Origin: JAPLKX01 sp035530195
GTDB taxonomy: Bacteria; Hydrogenedentota; Hydrogenedentia; Hydrogenedentales; SLHB01
NCBI GenBank assembly: GCA_035530195.1
Contig: DATKVG010000065.1
Coordinates: forward strand, 1-25,597
DNA: 25,597 bases
Reading direction: 5' to 3'
Positions within the stretch are counted from its first letter, which is position 1. Every line of letters starts with the position of its first letter. The notes below the pieces were generated by a model. The model had not been told where the DNA came from, did no database searches, and worked only from the letters and a program-made list of their open reading frames with translations. A program made the translations under genes and the position numbers. Below are positions 7,362 through 15,867 of the stretch, piece by piece.

Positions 7362-8954
7362 ATGCTCGAACAAACCATGCCAGAGACTGCGACCGTGCGT
7401 GCCGCGGAGTTGGACGCGGCCCTGGCGCCGCCGGAGCTATCCACCCGGCGCCTTGTCTCCGCATATTCCCAAGTCTTTGTGGCGTACCTCCTCGCCATGC
7501 TTGTGTTGTGGGCCGTGGGAATCGAAGGTATCTACGGCAGCCCCATGCCGTTCTACGCCCTTGTCTTTCCAGTATTTACCCAAGCCGGCGCATACCATTT
7601 GGCGCCGCTGGCCGTACTGGTGGTGGCGATGGCCGGGTTGGCCGTGTTCTGGAAACGGGTCGACTGGGACTCCGGCGGGCCAAACGCGCGCGCGACCGCC
7701 TGGTTTGTATTTGCCGTTGTGGTCTTCTCGTTCCTGTTCGCGGGCGCGGTGGCGATGTTGCGCGGCGGCGTCGACGGCATCTCCCATGCATACCAGCGCC
7801 AAGCATACGAATACATCGGCGACATCGGCAAAACCAGCGGGATCCGCGCCCTGTTCCACGACTACGCCAAGGTCCGCCCGTACCTGTCGATGCACGCCAA
7901 GGTGCATCCCCCCGGCCCGATCGCGCTGCTCTGGCTGATGTCGTTCGCGGTTGGGCAAAGCCCGCTGGCTCTCTCGCTGGCGACGATGGTGTTTGGCGCA
8001 CTGGGCATTGTGCCGCTGTACCTGTGGTCGGCCCGCGTGGTGGGAAAGCGCGCCGGGCTGACGTGCTGCATGTTGTACGCCGTCATGCCGACGGTAGTCC
8101 TGTTTACGGCGACCAGCGCGGACATCCTGTTTATGCCGTTCACACTCTGGACGCTCTACCTGTTCTGGCGCGCGCTCGACGCAAAACCGCTTCTGTGCGG
8201 TCTCGCGGCGGGCGTCTTGTACGGGCTATGCTCGCTGCTGTCGTTTTCGCTGCTGGGCCTGGGCGCATTCTTTGCCGCCGCCGGCCTGTGGCGCATGGCG
8301 CACGGACGAACACCGACCGTTACGGCACCACTGGGACGCCCCCCGGCAGTCGTGGGGGGTGTCCCATTGTTGGATTGGTTAAGAAACCTGCTCAGGAAAA
8401 AAAGGGGACACCCCCCACGACTGCCTGGGGGCGTCCCAGCCGGACGCTTTATGGTGATACTGACGGCGGCCGCGATGGCCGTAGGGTTCCTCGCCGTGCA
8501 CGGCGCGGTGCGGTGGTGGTCCGGGTTTGACATGATCGCCTGTTTCCGCGACTGCAAGGCGCAGTTCGATCTCGATCAGGCCCATCTCAACGAACTGACC
8601 CCGCGATATGCCGGTTGGACCTGGCGGCTGGCTAACCCGGCCGCGTGGTTCTATTTTGCCGGGATTCCCGTGTCGGTTATGGCGCTGTGGCGGTTCGCCC
8701 GGCCCGAAAAACAAACACGCGGCTTGTTCCTGGCATTCGCGGCAACACTCGTCGCACTGGCCTGCCTCTACCTCGGCCGGGGTGAAGGCGAGCGGTCCGC
8801 CATGTATATTATGCCCTTCATGGCAATCCCGGCCGCGCACCTGCTCAACAAATTCAGCCAGGACGGCCGGCGGCTCGCTCCAATTGCGGCAACGCTGGCG
8901 TTCATGGCGTTTCAATGCTGGTTTACTGAATCGGTCTTTTACACTTTTTGGTAG
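7362..8954 (+). CDS. GT-C fold membrane glycosyltransferase (PMT/ArnT-like), with palindromic insertion
   Basis: The product is 530 aa with about ten or more hydrophobic segments. After the first two helices a loop carries HAYQRQAYEY and then SMHAKVHPPGP (residues about 177-186). This H-P-P-G motif next to a membrane segment is characteristic of GT-C glycosyltransferases that use polyprenyl-phosphate sugars on the periplasmic side. The gene lies 7 bp upstream of a GT2 protein resembling dolichol/undecaprenyl-phosphate sugar synthases, the usual donor-making partner. Residues about 324-360 are encoded by a 109-bp palindrome and form a Pro/Gly/Arg-rich loop unlike the flanking helices. ATG 7362 has no clear Shine-Dalgarno; ATG 7377 is an alternative. 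Acceptor and sugar are unknown. Confidence 0.82.
   Translation: MLEQTMPETATVRAAELDAALAPPELSTRRLVSAYSQVFVAYLLAMLVLWAVGIEGIYGSPMPFYALVFPVFTQAGAYHLAPLAVLVVAMAGLAVFWKRVDWDSGGPNARATAWFVFAVVVFSFLFAGAVAMLRGGVDGISHAYQRQAYEYIGDIGKTSGIRALFHDYAKVRPYLSMHAKVHPPGPIALLWLMSFAVGQSPLALSLATMVFGALGIVPLYLWSARVVGKRAGLTCCMLYAVMPTVVLFTATSADILFMPFTLWTLYLFWRALDAKPLLCGLAAGVLYGLCSLLSFSLLGLGAFFAAAGLWRMAHGRTPTVTAPLGRPPAVVGGVPLLDWLRNLLRKKRGHPPRLPGGVPAGRFMVILTAAAMAVGFLAVHGAVRWWSGFDMIACFRDCKAQFDLDQAHLNELTPRYAGWTWRLANPAAWFYFAGIPVSVMALWRFARPEKQTRGLFLAFAATLVALACLYLGRGEGERSAMYIMPFMAIPAAHLLNKFSQDGRRLAPIAATLAFMAFQCWFTESVFYTFW
8331..8439. repeat. 109-bp in-frame palindromic element inside the GT-C gene
   Basis: The left arm at 8331-8366 and the right arm at 8404-8439 are 36-bp inverted repeats with only two differences, separated by 37 nt. 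Each arm contains CGACTGCC and GGGGACACC words, visible as GGCAGTCGTGGGGGGTGTCC in the left arm. It keeps the reading frame open through the whole element. Structure and GGGGAC core resemble the intergenic palindromes elsewhere in the window. Confidence 0.9.
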
Positions 8955-8961
8955 CAGGCTT

Positions 8962-9693
8962 ATGTGGCGTGAGAAAAAAGTCTCCGTAATCTTTCCAACA
9001 TACAACGAAAAAGATTCAATCCGTTGCGCGATCCAGGATTTCTTTGCATCCGGCCTGGTCGACGAGATCGTCGTCGTCAACAACAACGCGGCGCCCGGTA
9101 CCGACGAAGAAGTCGCCGGCACCGGCGCCGTACTCGTGCACGAGCCGCGCCAGGGTTACGGCATCGCCATCCAGCGCGGCCTCGCCGAAGCGACCGGCGA
9201 CCTCCTGATCATTTCCGAACCCGACGGCACGTTTTCGGGCGCCGACGTCATCAAAATGCTGGCGTACAGCGACGACGTACCCGTCGTGTTTGGCACGCGC
9301 ACCTCCCGCGAGTTCGTCTGGCAGGGCGCCAACATGGGCTTCTTTCTCAAGTTTGGCAACTGGTTCGTCGGCAAGCTGATCGAGTTCCTGTTCAACACCA
9401 CCATCCTCACCGACGTCGGCTGCTCGATGCGCCTGTTGCACCGTCACGCCTACGAAAAAATCGCGCCACAGTTCACCATCACCGGCTCGGCGTTCGGCCC
9501 CCAAATCATGCTGCTCACCATCCTCAACAAACTCCCCTTCACCGAAATCGCTGTCAACTACAAAGCAAGAGTCGGAAAATCATCCGTCACCGGCAGCAAA
9601 ATCAAAGCCTTCTTCCTCGGCATCGAGATGATCTTCATGATCCTGAGATGCCGCCTGCTGTCCTGGATGGGCGTCCTGCCCCGAAAACACTGA
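8962..9693 (+). CDS. GT2 glycosyltransferase, polyprenyl-phosphate sugar synthase (DPM1-like)
   Basis: The product is 243 aa. The GT-A/GT2 fold begins VSVIFPTYNEKDSIR. It continues with DEIVVVNNNAAPGTDEE, the RQGYGIAIQRGLAEATGDLLI segment, the DXD-equivalent EPDGTF, and FGTRTSREF...DVGCSMRLL, as in dolichol-phosphate mannosyltransferase-like enzymes. No terminal membrane anchor domain is seen beyond moderately hydrophobic C-terminal residues (FFLGIEMIFMILRC). It likely transfers a sugar from a nucleotide donor to polyprenyl phosphate for use by the GT-C enzyme encoded 7 bp upstream. The in-frame extension inside the upstream gene is rejected because it reads the GT-C gene out of frame. No strong Shine-Dalgarno is seen, so coupled translation is probable. 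Confidence 0.9.
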   Translation: MWREKKVSVIFPTYNEKDSIRCAIQDFFASGLVDEIVVVNNNAAPGTDEEVAGTGAVLVHEPRQGYGIAIQRGLAEATGDLLIISEPDGTFSGADVIKMLAYSDDVPVVFGTRTSREFVWQGANMGFFLKFGNWFVGKLIEFLFNTTILTDVGCSMRLLHRHAYEKIAPQFTITGSAFGPQIMLLTILNKLPFTEIAVNYKARVGKSSVTGSKIKAFFLGIEMIFMILRCRLLSWMGVLPRKH

Positions 9694-9701
9694 TACACCG
9701 C

Positions 9702-9728
9702 ATTGTGGTGTGGGCGTCCCGCCTGCAC
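9702..9728. repeat. Dispersed 27-bp repeat B, copy 1
   Basis: ATTGTGGTG-T-GGGCGTC-C-CGCCTGCAC occurs here, 8 nt after the GT2 stop, and again at 19077-19103 with 25 of 27 bases identical. It lies in a gap between genes. The translation-like string VVRASRLH in one frame is a by-product. Confidence 0.75.
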
Positions 9729-9798
9729 AAACTCCGTTTGCCTTCCCCGAGGCACTGTGTCAGAATGTCCGGCAAATAACCTGAGGGAGGGACGTGTC

Positions 9799-10788
9799 GT
9801 GGACGCGAAAAAAGACAGGCGAGAATTCATGAAGCAATCGCTGCTGGCTCCTGCGGCCGCGGCCGCGGCATTGACATTGGGCGCGGGCGCGGCACGGGCT
9901 CAGAACGCGCCCGCGGCGGCACCTTCGCCGTCCGCGACGGCGTCCGCCTCGCTGCCCACCGGAAACATCGGCGGGATGAAGGTATCGCGGATGCTCCTTG
10001 GCGGGAACCTGCTGACCCACTTCACCCACAGCCGCGACCTCAAATACGTCTACAACCTCTGCGCCCACTACAACACCGACGACAAAGTCTTCGAAACCAT
10101 GGCCCTGGCCGAAGAACACGGCATCAATACGCTTTCGATACACACCGTCCCGAGAGCGCTTGCCGTCATGCGCAAGTACCGTAAGGAAGGCGGCAAAATG
10201 CAGTGGATTATCTGCCCGACCGCCGAAATCAAGCCGGGGCTCGAGGAGTACCGCAAGCAGGTGCGCGAACTCGTCGACGATGGGACCGACTCGATCTACC
10301 TCTGGGGCGTCAGGACCGACCCCATGGCGGCCGAAGGCAAAATGGATCTGCTCGCCGAGTGTGTCGAATGCGCAAAAGAGATGGGCGTGCCGTCGGGCGT
10401 GGGCGCCCACGATCTCGAAGCCATCAAAAAGTGCGAAGAGCACAAAGTCCCCGCCGATTTCTACATCAAGACGTTCCACCATCACAACTACCCGAGTGGG
10501 CCAAAACGGCCCGAACAGCTCACACAACCTTACAACGAAGACCCCGGATACTGGTGCAAGAATCCGCAGGAAACCATCGACGTCATGAGCAAGGTCGAGA
10601 AACCGTGGATTGCATTCAAGATCATGGCGGCAGGCGCAATCCCGCCAAAAGACGCATTCCAGTACGTGTTCGATAACGGCGCCGACCACGCGCTCGTCGG
10701 CATGTTCGATTTCGAGATCGTCGAAGACGCCGCGCTCATGGCCAACGTCCTGAAAAAAGTCAACAGGACCCGCCCCTGGAGAAGTTAG
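9799..10788 (+). CDS. Tat-exported aldo/keto reductase-like TIM-barrel protein
   Basis: The product is about 329 aa. A twin-arginine signal (DRREFMKQSLL, then an Ala-rich hydrophobic stretch ending ARA-Q) is followed by a low-complexity Ala/Pro/Ser linker. A barrel-like domain then starts GNIGGMKVSRMLLGGNLL, resembling the first strand of aldo/keto reductases. Further segments AEEHGINTLSIHT, DSIYLWGVRTDP and KPWIAFKIMAAGAIPP fit a (beta/alpha)8 barrel. The canonical AKR D-Y-K-H tetrad is not clearly complete, so oxidoreductase activity is uncertain. GTG 9799 is chosen because GGGAGG lies 8 nt upstream; ATG 9826 would cut into the Tat motif. It is followed by another exported TIM-barrel gene. 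A palindrome overlaps its stop codon. Confidence 0.75.
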   Translation: MDAKKDRREFMKQSLLAPAAAAAALTLGAGAARAQNAPAAAPSPSATASASLPTGNIGGMKVSRMLLGGNLLTHFTHSRDLKYVYNLCAHYNTDDKVFETMALAEEHGINTLSIHTVPRALAVMRKYRKEGGKMQWIICPTAEIKPGLEEYRKQVRELVDDGTDSIYLWGVRTDPMAAEGKMDLLAECVECAKEMGVPSGVGAHDLEAIKKCEEHKVPADFYIKTFHHHNYPSGPKRPEQLTQPYNEDPGYWCKNPQETIDVMSKVEKPWIAFKIMAAGAIPPKDAFQYVFDNGADHALVGMFDFEIVEDAALMANVLKKVNRTRPWRS

Positions 10789-10854
10789 CGAAAAACGGGG
10801 ACTGCCATCCCTTTTTCGGTAGTTTGAAAAAAGGTGGCTGTCCCCGCTTTTCGC
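10788..10854 (+). repeat. Palindrome family A, copy 3 (overlaps stop of the AKR-like gene)
   Basis: The element starts GCGAAAAACGGGGACTGCCA, its first G being the last base of the TAG stop (10786-10788). It is closed by GGTGGCTGTCCCCGCTTTTC GC-type sequence. The centre reads GGTAGTTT, the reverse of copies 1 and 2, which matches the opposite strand of the preceding gene. It is thus in the same orientation relative to its gene. Confidence 0.88.
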
Positions 10855-10904
10855 GGCCTAAAAGGTCGGCGACTTCTACACGCTGAAAGCGTAAGAGGAA
10901 AAAG

Positions 10905-10962
10905 GCCGGGGCAACGCCCCGGTTATGGGACATGGGAGAGGGCTCTGCCCTGAAAGGGCAGC
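10905..10962 (+). promoter_or_regulatory. Two hairpins in the leader of the exported isomerase-like gene
   Basis: CCGGGGC-AAC-GCCCCGG (about 10906-10922) and CTGCCC-TGAA-GGGCAG (about 10945-10961) lie in series immediately before the AGGAGG Shine-Dalgarno. The first could terminate or attenuate transcription but lacks a T-tract. The second may influence ribosome access. Prediction only. Confidence 0.4.
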
Positions 10963-10971
10963 AGGAGGCAT

Positions 10972-11868
10972 ATGGACACTGCAAAAATGTACTTGGCGCT
11001 AGCATTGATCGCTCTGGTTGCTGTCTTGGCCATGCCGGCCCCTGCACACGCCGACGAAAAGGTGACACCCGTGTTCTCAGCGTTCTTCCCGTTCTGCATC
11101 GACACCCACGACAGCCAGAAACGCAACCTCGAACAACAGGCCCAAATGCTCAAAGAACTCGGCTACGACGGCGTCGGCCACCTCTGGCTCGATAACATCC
11201 CCGAGCGGCTGGCCACGCTCGATGCGCAGGGCCTCAAGCTGTTCCAGATCACGATCGTCATCAACATGGATCCCAAAGCGGCCGAACCGTACGACCCCAG
11301 CCTCCCCGACGTCATGCGCTCACTGAAAGGCCGCAACGTCGAGTTCCTGCTCATCATGAACAAGTTCAAGTCCTCCGACGAATCCGCCGATCCCCGAGCC
11401 GTCGAGATCCTCACCAAACTCGCCGATATCGCCCAGGAAAATGGGCTCGCCCTCCTGCTCTACCCGCACACCGGCGACTGGATCGAGAAGATCGAAGACG
11501 CGGTCCGCGTCGCCAAAAAAGTCAACCGCCCCAACGTCGGCGTCATGTTCAACCTCTGCCACTGGCTCAAAGCCGGTCGAGGCGAAAACCTTAAACCCCT
11601 TCTCGAACAGGCCATGCCGTACCTGCGCGCCGTCAGCATCAACGGCGCCGACACCGCTCAGGAAGTCCTAGCCGGAACCGGCAACTGGATACAGCCGCTC
11701 GGCAGCGGGTCCTACGACATGTACGAGTTCCTCAACACGCTCCGCGACGCCGGATACACCGGCAAAATCGGCCTCCAATGCTGGGGCATCCAGGGCGACG
11801 TCAAAGTACACCTCGCCCAATCCATCGCGGCCTGGCGCGATCTGAACAAACGCCTGAATGAAAAGTAG
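10972..11868 (+). CDS. Exported sugar phosphate isomerase/epimerase-like TIM-barrel protein
   Basis: The product is 298 aa with a Sec signal peptide (hydrophobic MYLALALIALVAVLAMPAPA, cleavage near AHA-D). The mature part resembles the xylose-isomerase-like TIM-barrel family (AP_endonuc_2): LKELGYDGVGHLWLDN, LFQITIVINMD, LADIAQENGLALLLYPH, VGVMFNLCHWLKAG, LRAVSINGAD and YTGKIGLQCWGI. The conserved Glu/His/Asp metal-site pattern is only partly evident, so it may be an epimerase relative or a binding protein. ATG 10972 has AGGAGG only 3 nt upstream; ATG 10987 is the alternative start, 18 nt from it. It follows the AKR-like gene on the same strand and may share sugar-processing roles with it. 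Confidence 0.8.
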   Translation: MDTAKMYLALALIALVAVLAMPAPAHADEKVTPVFSAFFPFCIDTHDSQKRNLEQQAQMLKELGYDGVGHLWLDNIPERLATLDAQGLKLFQITIVINMDPKAAEPYDPSLPDVMRSLKGRNVEFLLIMNKFKSSDESADPRAVEILTKLADIAQENGLALLLYPHTGDWIEKIEDAVRVAKKVNRPNVGVMFNLCHWLKAGRGENLKPLLEQAMPYLRAVSINGADTAQEVLAGTGNWIQPLGSGSYDMYEFLNTLRDAGYTGKIGLQCWGIQGDVKVHLAQSIAAWRDLNKRLNEK

Positions 11869-11891
11869 CGAGGAATCCCCCTCGCGGTTCC

Positions 11892-11939
11892 GATCCGTCC
11901 GATCCGTCCGATCCGTCCGATCCGTCCGATCGGTCGGAT
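11892..11939 (+). repeat. 9-bp tandem repeat GATCCGTCC with inverted last unit
   Basis: Four exact GATCCGTCC units at 11892-11927 are followed by GATCGGTCG and GAT. The final unit is nearly the reverse complement of the earlier ones (GATCGGTCGGAT against ATCCGTCCGATC, one mismatch), so the array can fold back. It lies 23 nt after the stop of the exported isomerase-like gene. It has the same period and GTCC-containing style as the arrays at 4466 and 18053. Confidence 0.88.
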
Positions 11940-12047
11940 AGGTCTTCGATTACGCCACCGCATTTGCCAAGGCCAGTGCTTACTTTCCAAACCGGCTCAG
12001 TTTTGGCGATTTTTCCACACCCGTACCGCGAGCCCCACCCGTTTTTC

Positions 12048-12077
12048 TTTACTCTTTGCTATGCAATTGTGTATAAT
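12048..12077 (+). promoter_or_regulatory. Predicted promoter of the modular beta-helix gene
   Basis: A perfect -10 TATAAT (12072-12077) has TTTACT (12048-12053) 18 nt upstream. Transcription starting near 12084 gives a leader of about 70 nt to ATG 12157. Confidence 0.6.
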
Positions 12078-12156
12078 GGCAGTCGCAGGGGACGGCCTTA
12101 TACTAGCCGCAGGGTGAATCAATTGTGAGGTTGGCGAAACGGGAAGGGAGGGGAAC

Positions 12157-15100
12157 ATGGCCCGATTCCTTACCATATGTTGGATGGGGGTTCTACTTCT
12201 GTCGTCGGGCGCGTTCGCCGATGTCTGGTACATCAACAAATTCGCAACCGGTGCCGAAGACGGGACTTCCTGGTCCACCGCCTACCGCACGGTGCAACCC
12301 GCGATAGACGCCGCCTACTACGACGGCGGGGGTGAAGTCTGGGTGGCGGAAGGCGCCTATGACGAAACCCGAATCAGCTTCCTGGGCGACCCTCCCGTCA
12401 ACACCGGCTCCGTCATCATGAAAGAAGGGGTGGCCGTCTACGGCGGTTTTACCGGCACGGAAACATCCCTCGATGAACGCGATTGCGAATCCCACCCCAC
12501 AGTGCTCGATGGCTCGCAGTCACGCGGGGGAGAACCTGCCGAGCATGTCGTGATCGGAGCAAGCAACTCTGCCCTCGACGGTTTTACGGTCCAGGGCGGC
12601 GCGGCTTCCAAAACCTACGGCGCCGGCATGTGCAACTATCAGATCTCCTCGCTCTCGATCGTCAACTGCACGTTCTACGGCAATTCTTCGTCAGGGCAGG
12701 GCGCCGGTGTCCACAACAACACCTGCACCGGTCTTTCTTTCGTCGGATGCACGTTCTCGGAAAACCAGGCCCACCAGGCGGGCGATGCCATGGACAACGT
12801 CGCCAGCACACTAACTGTTGACGACTGCACCTTCCTTGACAACGCCGGTGGAAAAGCTGCCGTTTATACTAGGGGCGGGTCCGTTACGGTCAAAAGGAGC
12901 ACTTTCACTAATAACGCCGACGCCAAAAGCGGCGCAGTCTACAGCTGGTGGGCGGCAGTGAGTATCGACGATTGCACGTTCGTCGATTACTCCGAGGCGT
13001 ACCACCAAGTCTACAGTTATGGGTGCACTTCTCTTGAAGTCAGGAACTGCAGCTTTGAGAAAGTCCTATCGCCCGGTGGCGGTATTAGCGCGGAGCGCTG
13101 CGACATGGTCATCCTGGACAATGTTGAAATCACGACTTCGGGCAGCACTGCCCACTCGTTGAGCCTGACGGGCGGCAGCTTTGACATTGTCGCAACGGAC
13201 ATTCGTTCCACGGAGGGACGGTGCGTTTACATAGTAGGCAGCACCGGTTCTATCCAAAACAGCTTGTTTCAAGGCAGAGTCTATGCAAAAAACGCGTCTT
13301 CAGTGGACTTCACGAACTGCACGCTGCTCGGCAATGCATTGAGGCCGCTGCGTGTTGATTCCGGCGCAGTGGCAGGTCTTGTCAACTGCATTGTCTACTG
13401 CTCTTCCGACTGCAGTGCCTTGACTGAATACAATGGCGTTGTAAGCATGGATTATTGCCTGTTCAGCGGCGACATGCCCGGCGAAGGTAACATCCTCAGA
13501 GCTAATCCCCAATTCGTCGATCCCAATAACGGCGATTACAGGCTGCAGCCGGGATCGCCCTGCATCAACGCCGGGACGCCATCCGGCGCGCCCGATATTG
13601 ACGCCCTCGGCATTGTCCGTCCACAGGGCAGCGGCGTCGACATCGGCGCTTACGAATATATCGGTGAGCCGGCTTGGAGCCTAGACGTGTCCTTCGAGGG
13701 GATCGGGGAAACGTTTCCGCCGGCCGGCCAGCATCTGTTCCAGGACGGAACGTTGGCCCGGATTCTCGCTACGCCCTACATCGGATGGAAAGTCGATAGC
13801 TGGGTAGGCGACGTCACGCCCGGCCCCGCCCTGACCGTTGCGGAAATCTACATGGACCAGGACCAGGCCGTTTCCGTCACCTTCACCCAATTGCCGGAGG
13901 TCGAGCTGGAGGGGGTCGTCACGGACTGGCGGAGCGGAGAGCATCTCTCTGGCGTTGAGGTAACCGTGCGGGAGACGGACTTTGGCCGCGTCGTCACTTC
14001 CTGCATAACCAAATCGGACGGCGAATTCTCGCTCACCGTTCCCAGCGAACTTCAGCTTCAGGTTTCGGGTGTGAAAGACGGTTACGCCCCGCAGGACTTG
14101 TTGACCATGGCCCCGGCATTTCTCGATGTGGGCCTCGAACCGCTTTGGCCGCTGCCTCCCTCCAATGTGGAAGCCTCGGCGGGCGCAACCGACGTCCTGG
14201 TCGAGTGGGATCCCAGCCCCTCATTAAACGTCTACGGCTACCAGGTGCTGAGGTGCATCACCAGCATTTACGAAATCTATGTGCCACCCGTAATGATTAC
14301 GGGCAGCACCCCTGTCTCGTTCCTTTACTGCCGCGATGACACTGTAACGCCCGGCACCTATCAGTATCTCGTTTCCGCAATTGATTTGGAAACACATCGA
14401 AGCCCCTGGGTGTCTTCCGGGGAAGTGGCGTTCGGCATCGTGGCCCTCTCTTTGCCGTCGATCACGGCAGAACCTGGCGAGGAAGCCCGCGTGTCCATCT
14501 CGATGAGCAACGCCTCCGGCATCAGCCCCAGCGGCATGGACTTCAACTTGACGTACCCCACCGGTCTAGTCGACGACCAGCGCGAGATTGAAGTTGAAAA
14601 GACCACCACAACCGCCGGCATCTCAATTGCTGTCAATACCGACATCCCCGGCCGGGTCAGAATCCTCAGGATCTCCAGCGACGCGGACCTCTATGGCCAG
14701 GGCCGGTTGTTCGATGTCATTCTACCCATCCGCGGCGATATAACCGGCAGGCAATGCGGCCCGCTGGAGTTCTCCGATTTTTGGGACAACGGCATCCTTT
14801 ACCCGGGCGTATCCCTGTTCGATGCTGAAGGCAACCCGCTGGCTGTCGTCGCCGGGCCCGGAGAACTCTGCGTGGGTAAAGGCGACGAGTGTAACTTCCG
14901 GCAAGGCGACATCAATGGCGACGGCAGGATCAACAGCGCCGACGTGCTCCAGGCGCTTCAGGTGGCAGCCGGCTTGGACATCATCGAGGACCCCTGTCAG
15001 TTTGCCGCGGCCGACCTCAATGCCGACGGCGTCATCGACACCGGCGACGCTGTACTCATCATGCGGCTGGGCGTCGGCCTGCCGCTCAACCCGCCGCAAA

Positions 15101-15867
15101 TCAAGGCTTACTTGCCGCCAGCCGCTAAATCAGCGATCGCGGTCGCTGCAGCCGTTGCCGAGGGTCCGCCGGGCCACTTCATCGATGTGCCCGTCACGAT
15201 CAACGAGATGGCCGGCATCAGCGGCATCGAGCTGACCATCAGCCTCCCGCCCGGCTTGGCGTTTGCTTCGGCGGCGCCATCGCCCGCCCTGTCCGATTTC
15301 GTGCTCCAATACAGCGCCAGTCCGGGTTCCGGCCGTGTTGCCATGAGCCGGGCCACCGGCCTCGATTCGGGCAGCGGCGAATTAATAGTGCTGCGGCTTG
15401 TAGTTGGGCCGGGCGTATTGCCGGGGACGATCCTCCCGGTGAATCTGACTGACGTCGAACTCAAAGGCGAGTTTGGTGAAAGCCTTGCCTGGAATTCCAC
15501 TATCATCAAATCGCCCGGCGCCGTCTTCGTCGTAGGCGCCCTCGAAGGGCCCTTTGAATTGTCTATCGCCACACTCGGAATCGGCTCCACCGACCCCGTC
15601 CCAGGCGAATACCCATGCGAAGCCGGCGACCTCTTCACGTTAACCGCCGAACCAGCCTCGGGGTGGATGTTCGACTCCTGGCTCGTCAACGGCGTCGAAT
15701 GGACCTATCACCCCATAGAAATCACAGTCGGCAGCGACACCGCTGCCGCCGCCGTCTTCAAGACTGCAAAAGTGCCTATTGAAGGCGAAGCGGAGGGTGA
15801 GGAAGGCGAAGGCGAAGAAGGCGAAGGCGAGGACGAGTGCCCGCACGGCTGTTTTGCCCGATCCTAA
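12157..15867 (+). CDS. Exported modular right-handed beta-helix protein with cohesin-like and dockerin modules and EGE-rich tail
   Basis: The product is 1236 aa. A signal peptide (MARFLTICWMGVLLLSSGAFA) comes first. A parallel beta-helix follows (about 22-500) with repeated VxNCTFxGN/xDDCTFxxN turns, ending in DIGAYEY. Next come a divergent InlB B-repeat-like module (504-579), a carboxypeptidase-regulatory-like domain (586-652), a fibronectin III-like domain (667-758) and a cohesin-like domain (761-905). A type I dockerin-like pair of calcium loops (913-977, DINGDGRINSAD and DLNADGVIDTGD), a second cohesin-like domain (1002-1127), a second InlB-like module (1133-1203), an EGE/EGEGEE tract and the ending CPHGCFARS complete it. 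It is probably a cell-surface or secreted carbohydrate-binding or adhesive protein. GGGAGGGG precedes ATG 12157. No C-terminal membrane segment follows the acidic tract, unlike many such proteins, and a palindrome abuts the stop. Confidence 0.85.
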   Translation: MARFLTICWMGVLLLSSGAFADVWYINKFATGAEDGTSWSTAYRTVQPAIDAAYYDGGGEVWVAEGAYDETRISFLGDPPVNTGSVIMKEGVAVYGGFTGTETSLDERDCESHPTVLDGSQSRGGEPAEHVVIGASNSALDGFTVQGGAASKTYGAGMCNYQISSLSIVNCTFYGNSSSGQGAGVHNNTCTGLSFVGCTFSENQAHQAGDAMDNVASTLTVDDCTFLDNAGGKAAVYTRGGSVTVKRSTFTNNADAKSGAVYSWWAAVSIDDCTFVDYSEAYHQVYSYGCTSLEVRNCSFEKVLSPGGGISAERCDMVILDNVEITTSGSTAHSLSLTGGSFDIVATDIRSTEGRCVYIVGSTGSIQNSLFQGRVYAKNASSVDFTNCTLLGNALRPLRVDSGAVAGLVNCIVYCSSDCSALTEYNGVVSMDYCLFSGDMPGEGNILRANPQFVDPNNGDYRLQPGSPCINAGTPSGAPDIDALGIVRPQGSGVDIGAYEYIGEPAWSLDVSFEGIGETFPPAGQHLFQDGTLARILATPYIGWKVDSWVGDVTPGPALTVAEIYMDQDQAVSVTFTQLPEVELEGVVTDWRSGEHLSGVEVTVRETDFGRVVTSCITKSDGEFSLTVPSELQLQVSGVKDGYAPQDLLTMAPAFLDVGLEPLWPLPPSNVEASAGATDVLVEWDPSPSLNVYGYQVLRCITSIYEIYVPPVMITGSTPVSFLYCRDDTVTPGTYQYLVSAIDLETHRSPWVSSGEVAFGIVALSLPSITAEPGEEARVSISMSNASGISPSGMDFNLTYPTGLVDDQREIEVEKTTTTAGISIAVNTDIPGRVRILRISSDADLYGQGRLFDVILPIRGDITGRQCGPLEFSDFWDNGILYPGVSLFDAEGNPLAVVAGPGELCVGKGDECNFRQGDINGDGRINSADVLQALQVAAGLDIIEDPCQFAAADLNADGVIDTGDAVLIMRLGVGLPLNPPQIKAYLPPAAKSAIAVAAAVAEGPPGHFIDVPVTINEMAGISGIELTISLPPGLAFASAAPSPALSDFVLQYSASPGSGRVAMSRATGLDSGSGELIVLRLVVGPGVLPGTILPVNLTDVELKGEFGESLAWNSTIIKSPGAVFVVGALEGPFELSIATLGIGSTDPVPGEYPCEAGDLFTLTAEPASGWMFDSWLVNGVEWTYHPIEITVGSDTAAAAVFKTAKVPIEGEAEGEEGEGEEGEGEDECPHGCFARS

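Noticed and set aside
8608..8961. N-terminal extension of the GT2 protein
   Set aside because: It overlaps the GT-C gene out of frame; the GT2 fold starts right after ATG 8962.
9760..10689. 309-aa open frame opposite the AKR-like gene
   Set aside because: Antisense shadow with no family resemblance; the plus-strand gene has a Tat signal, a Shine-Dalgarno and barrel motifs.
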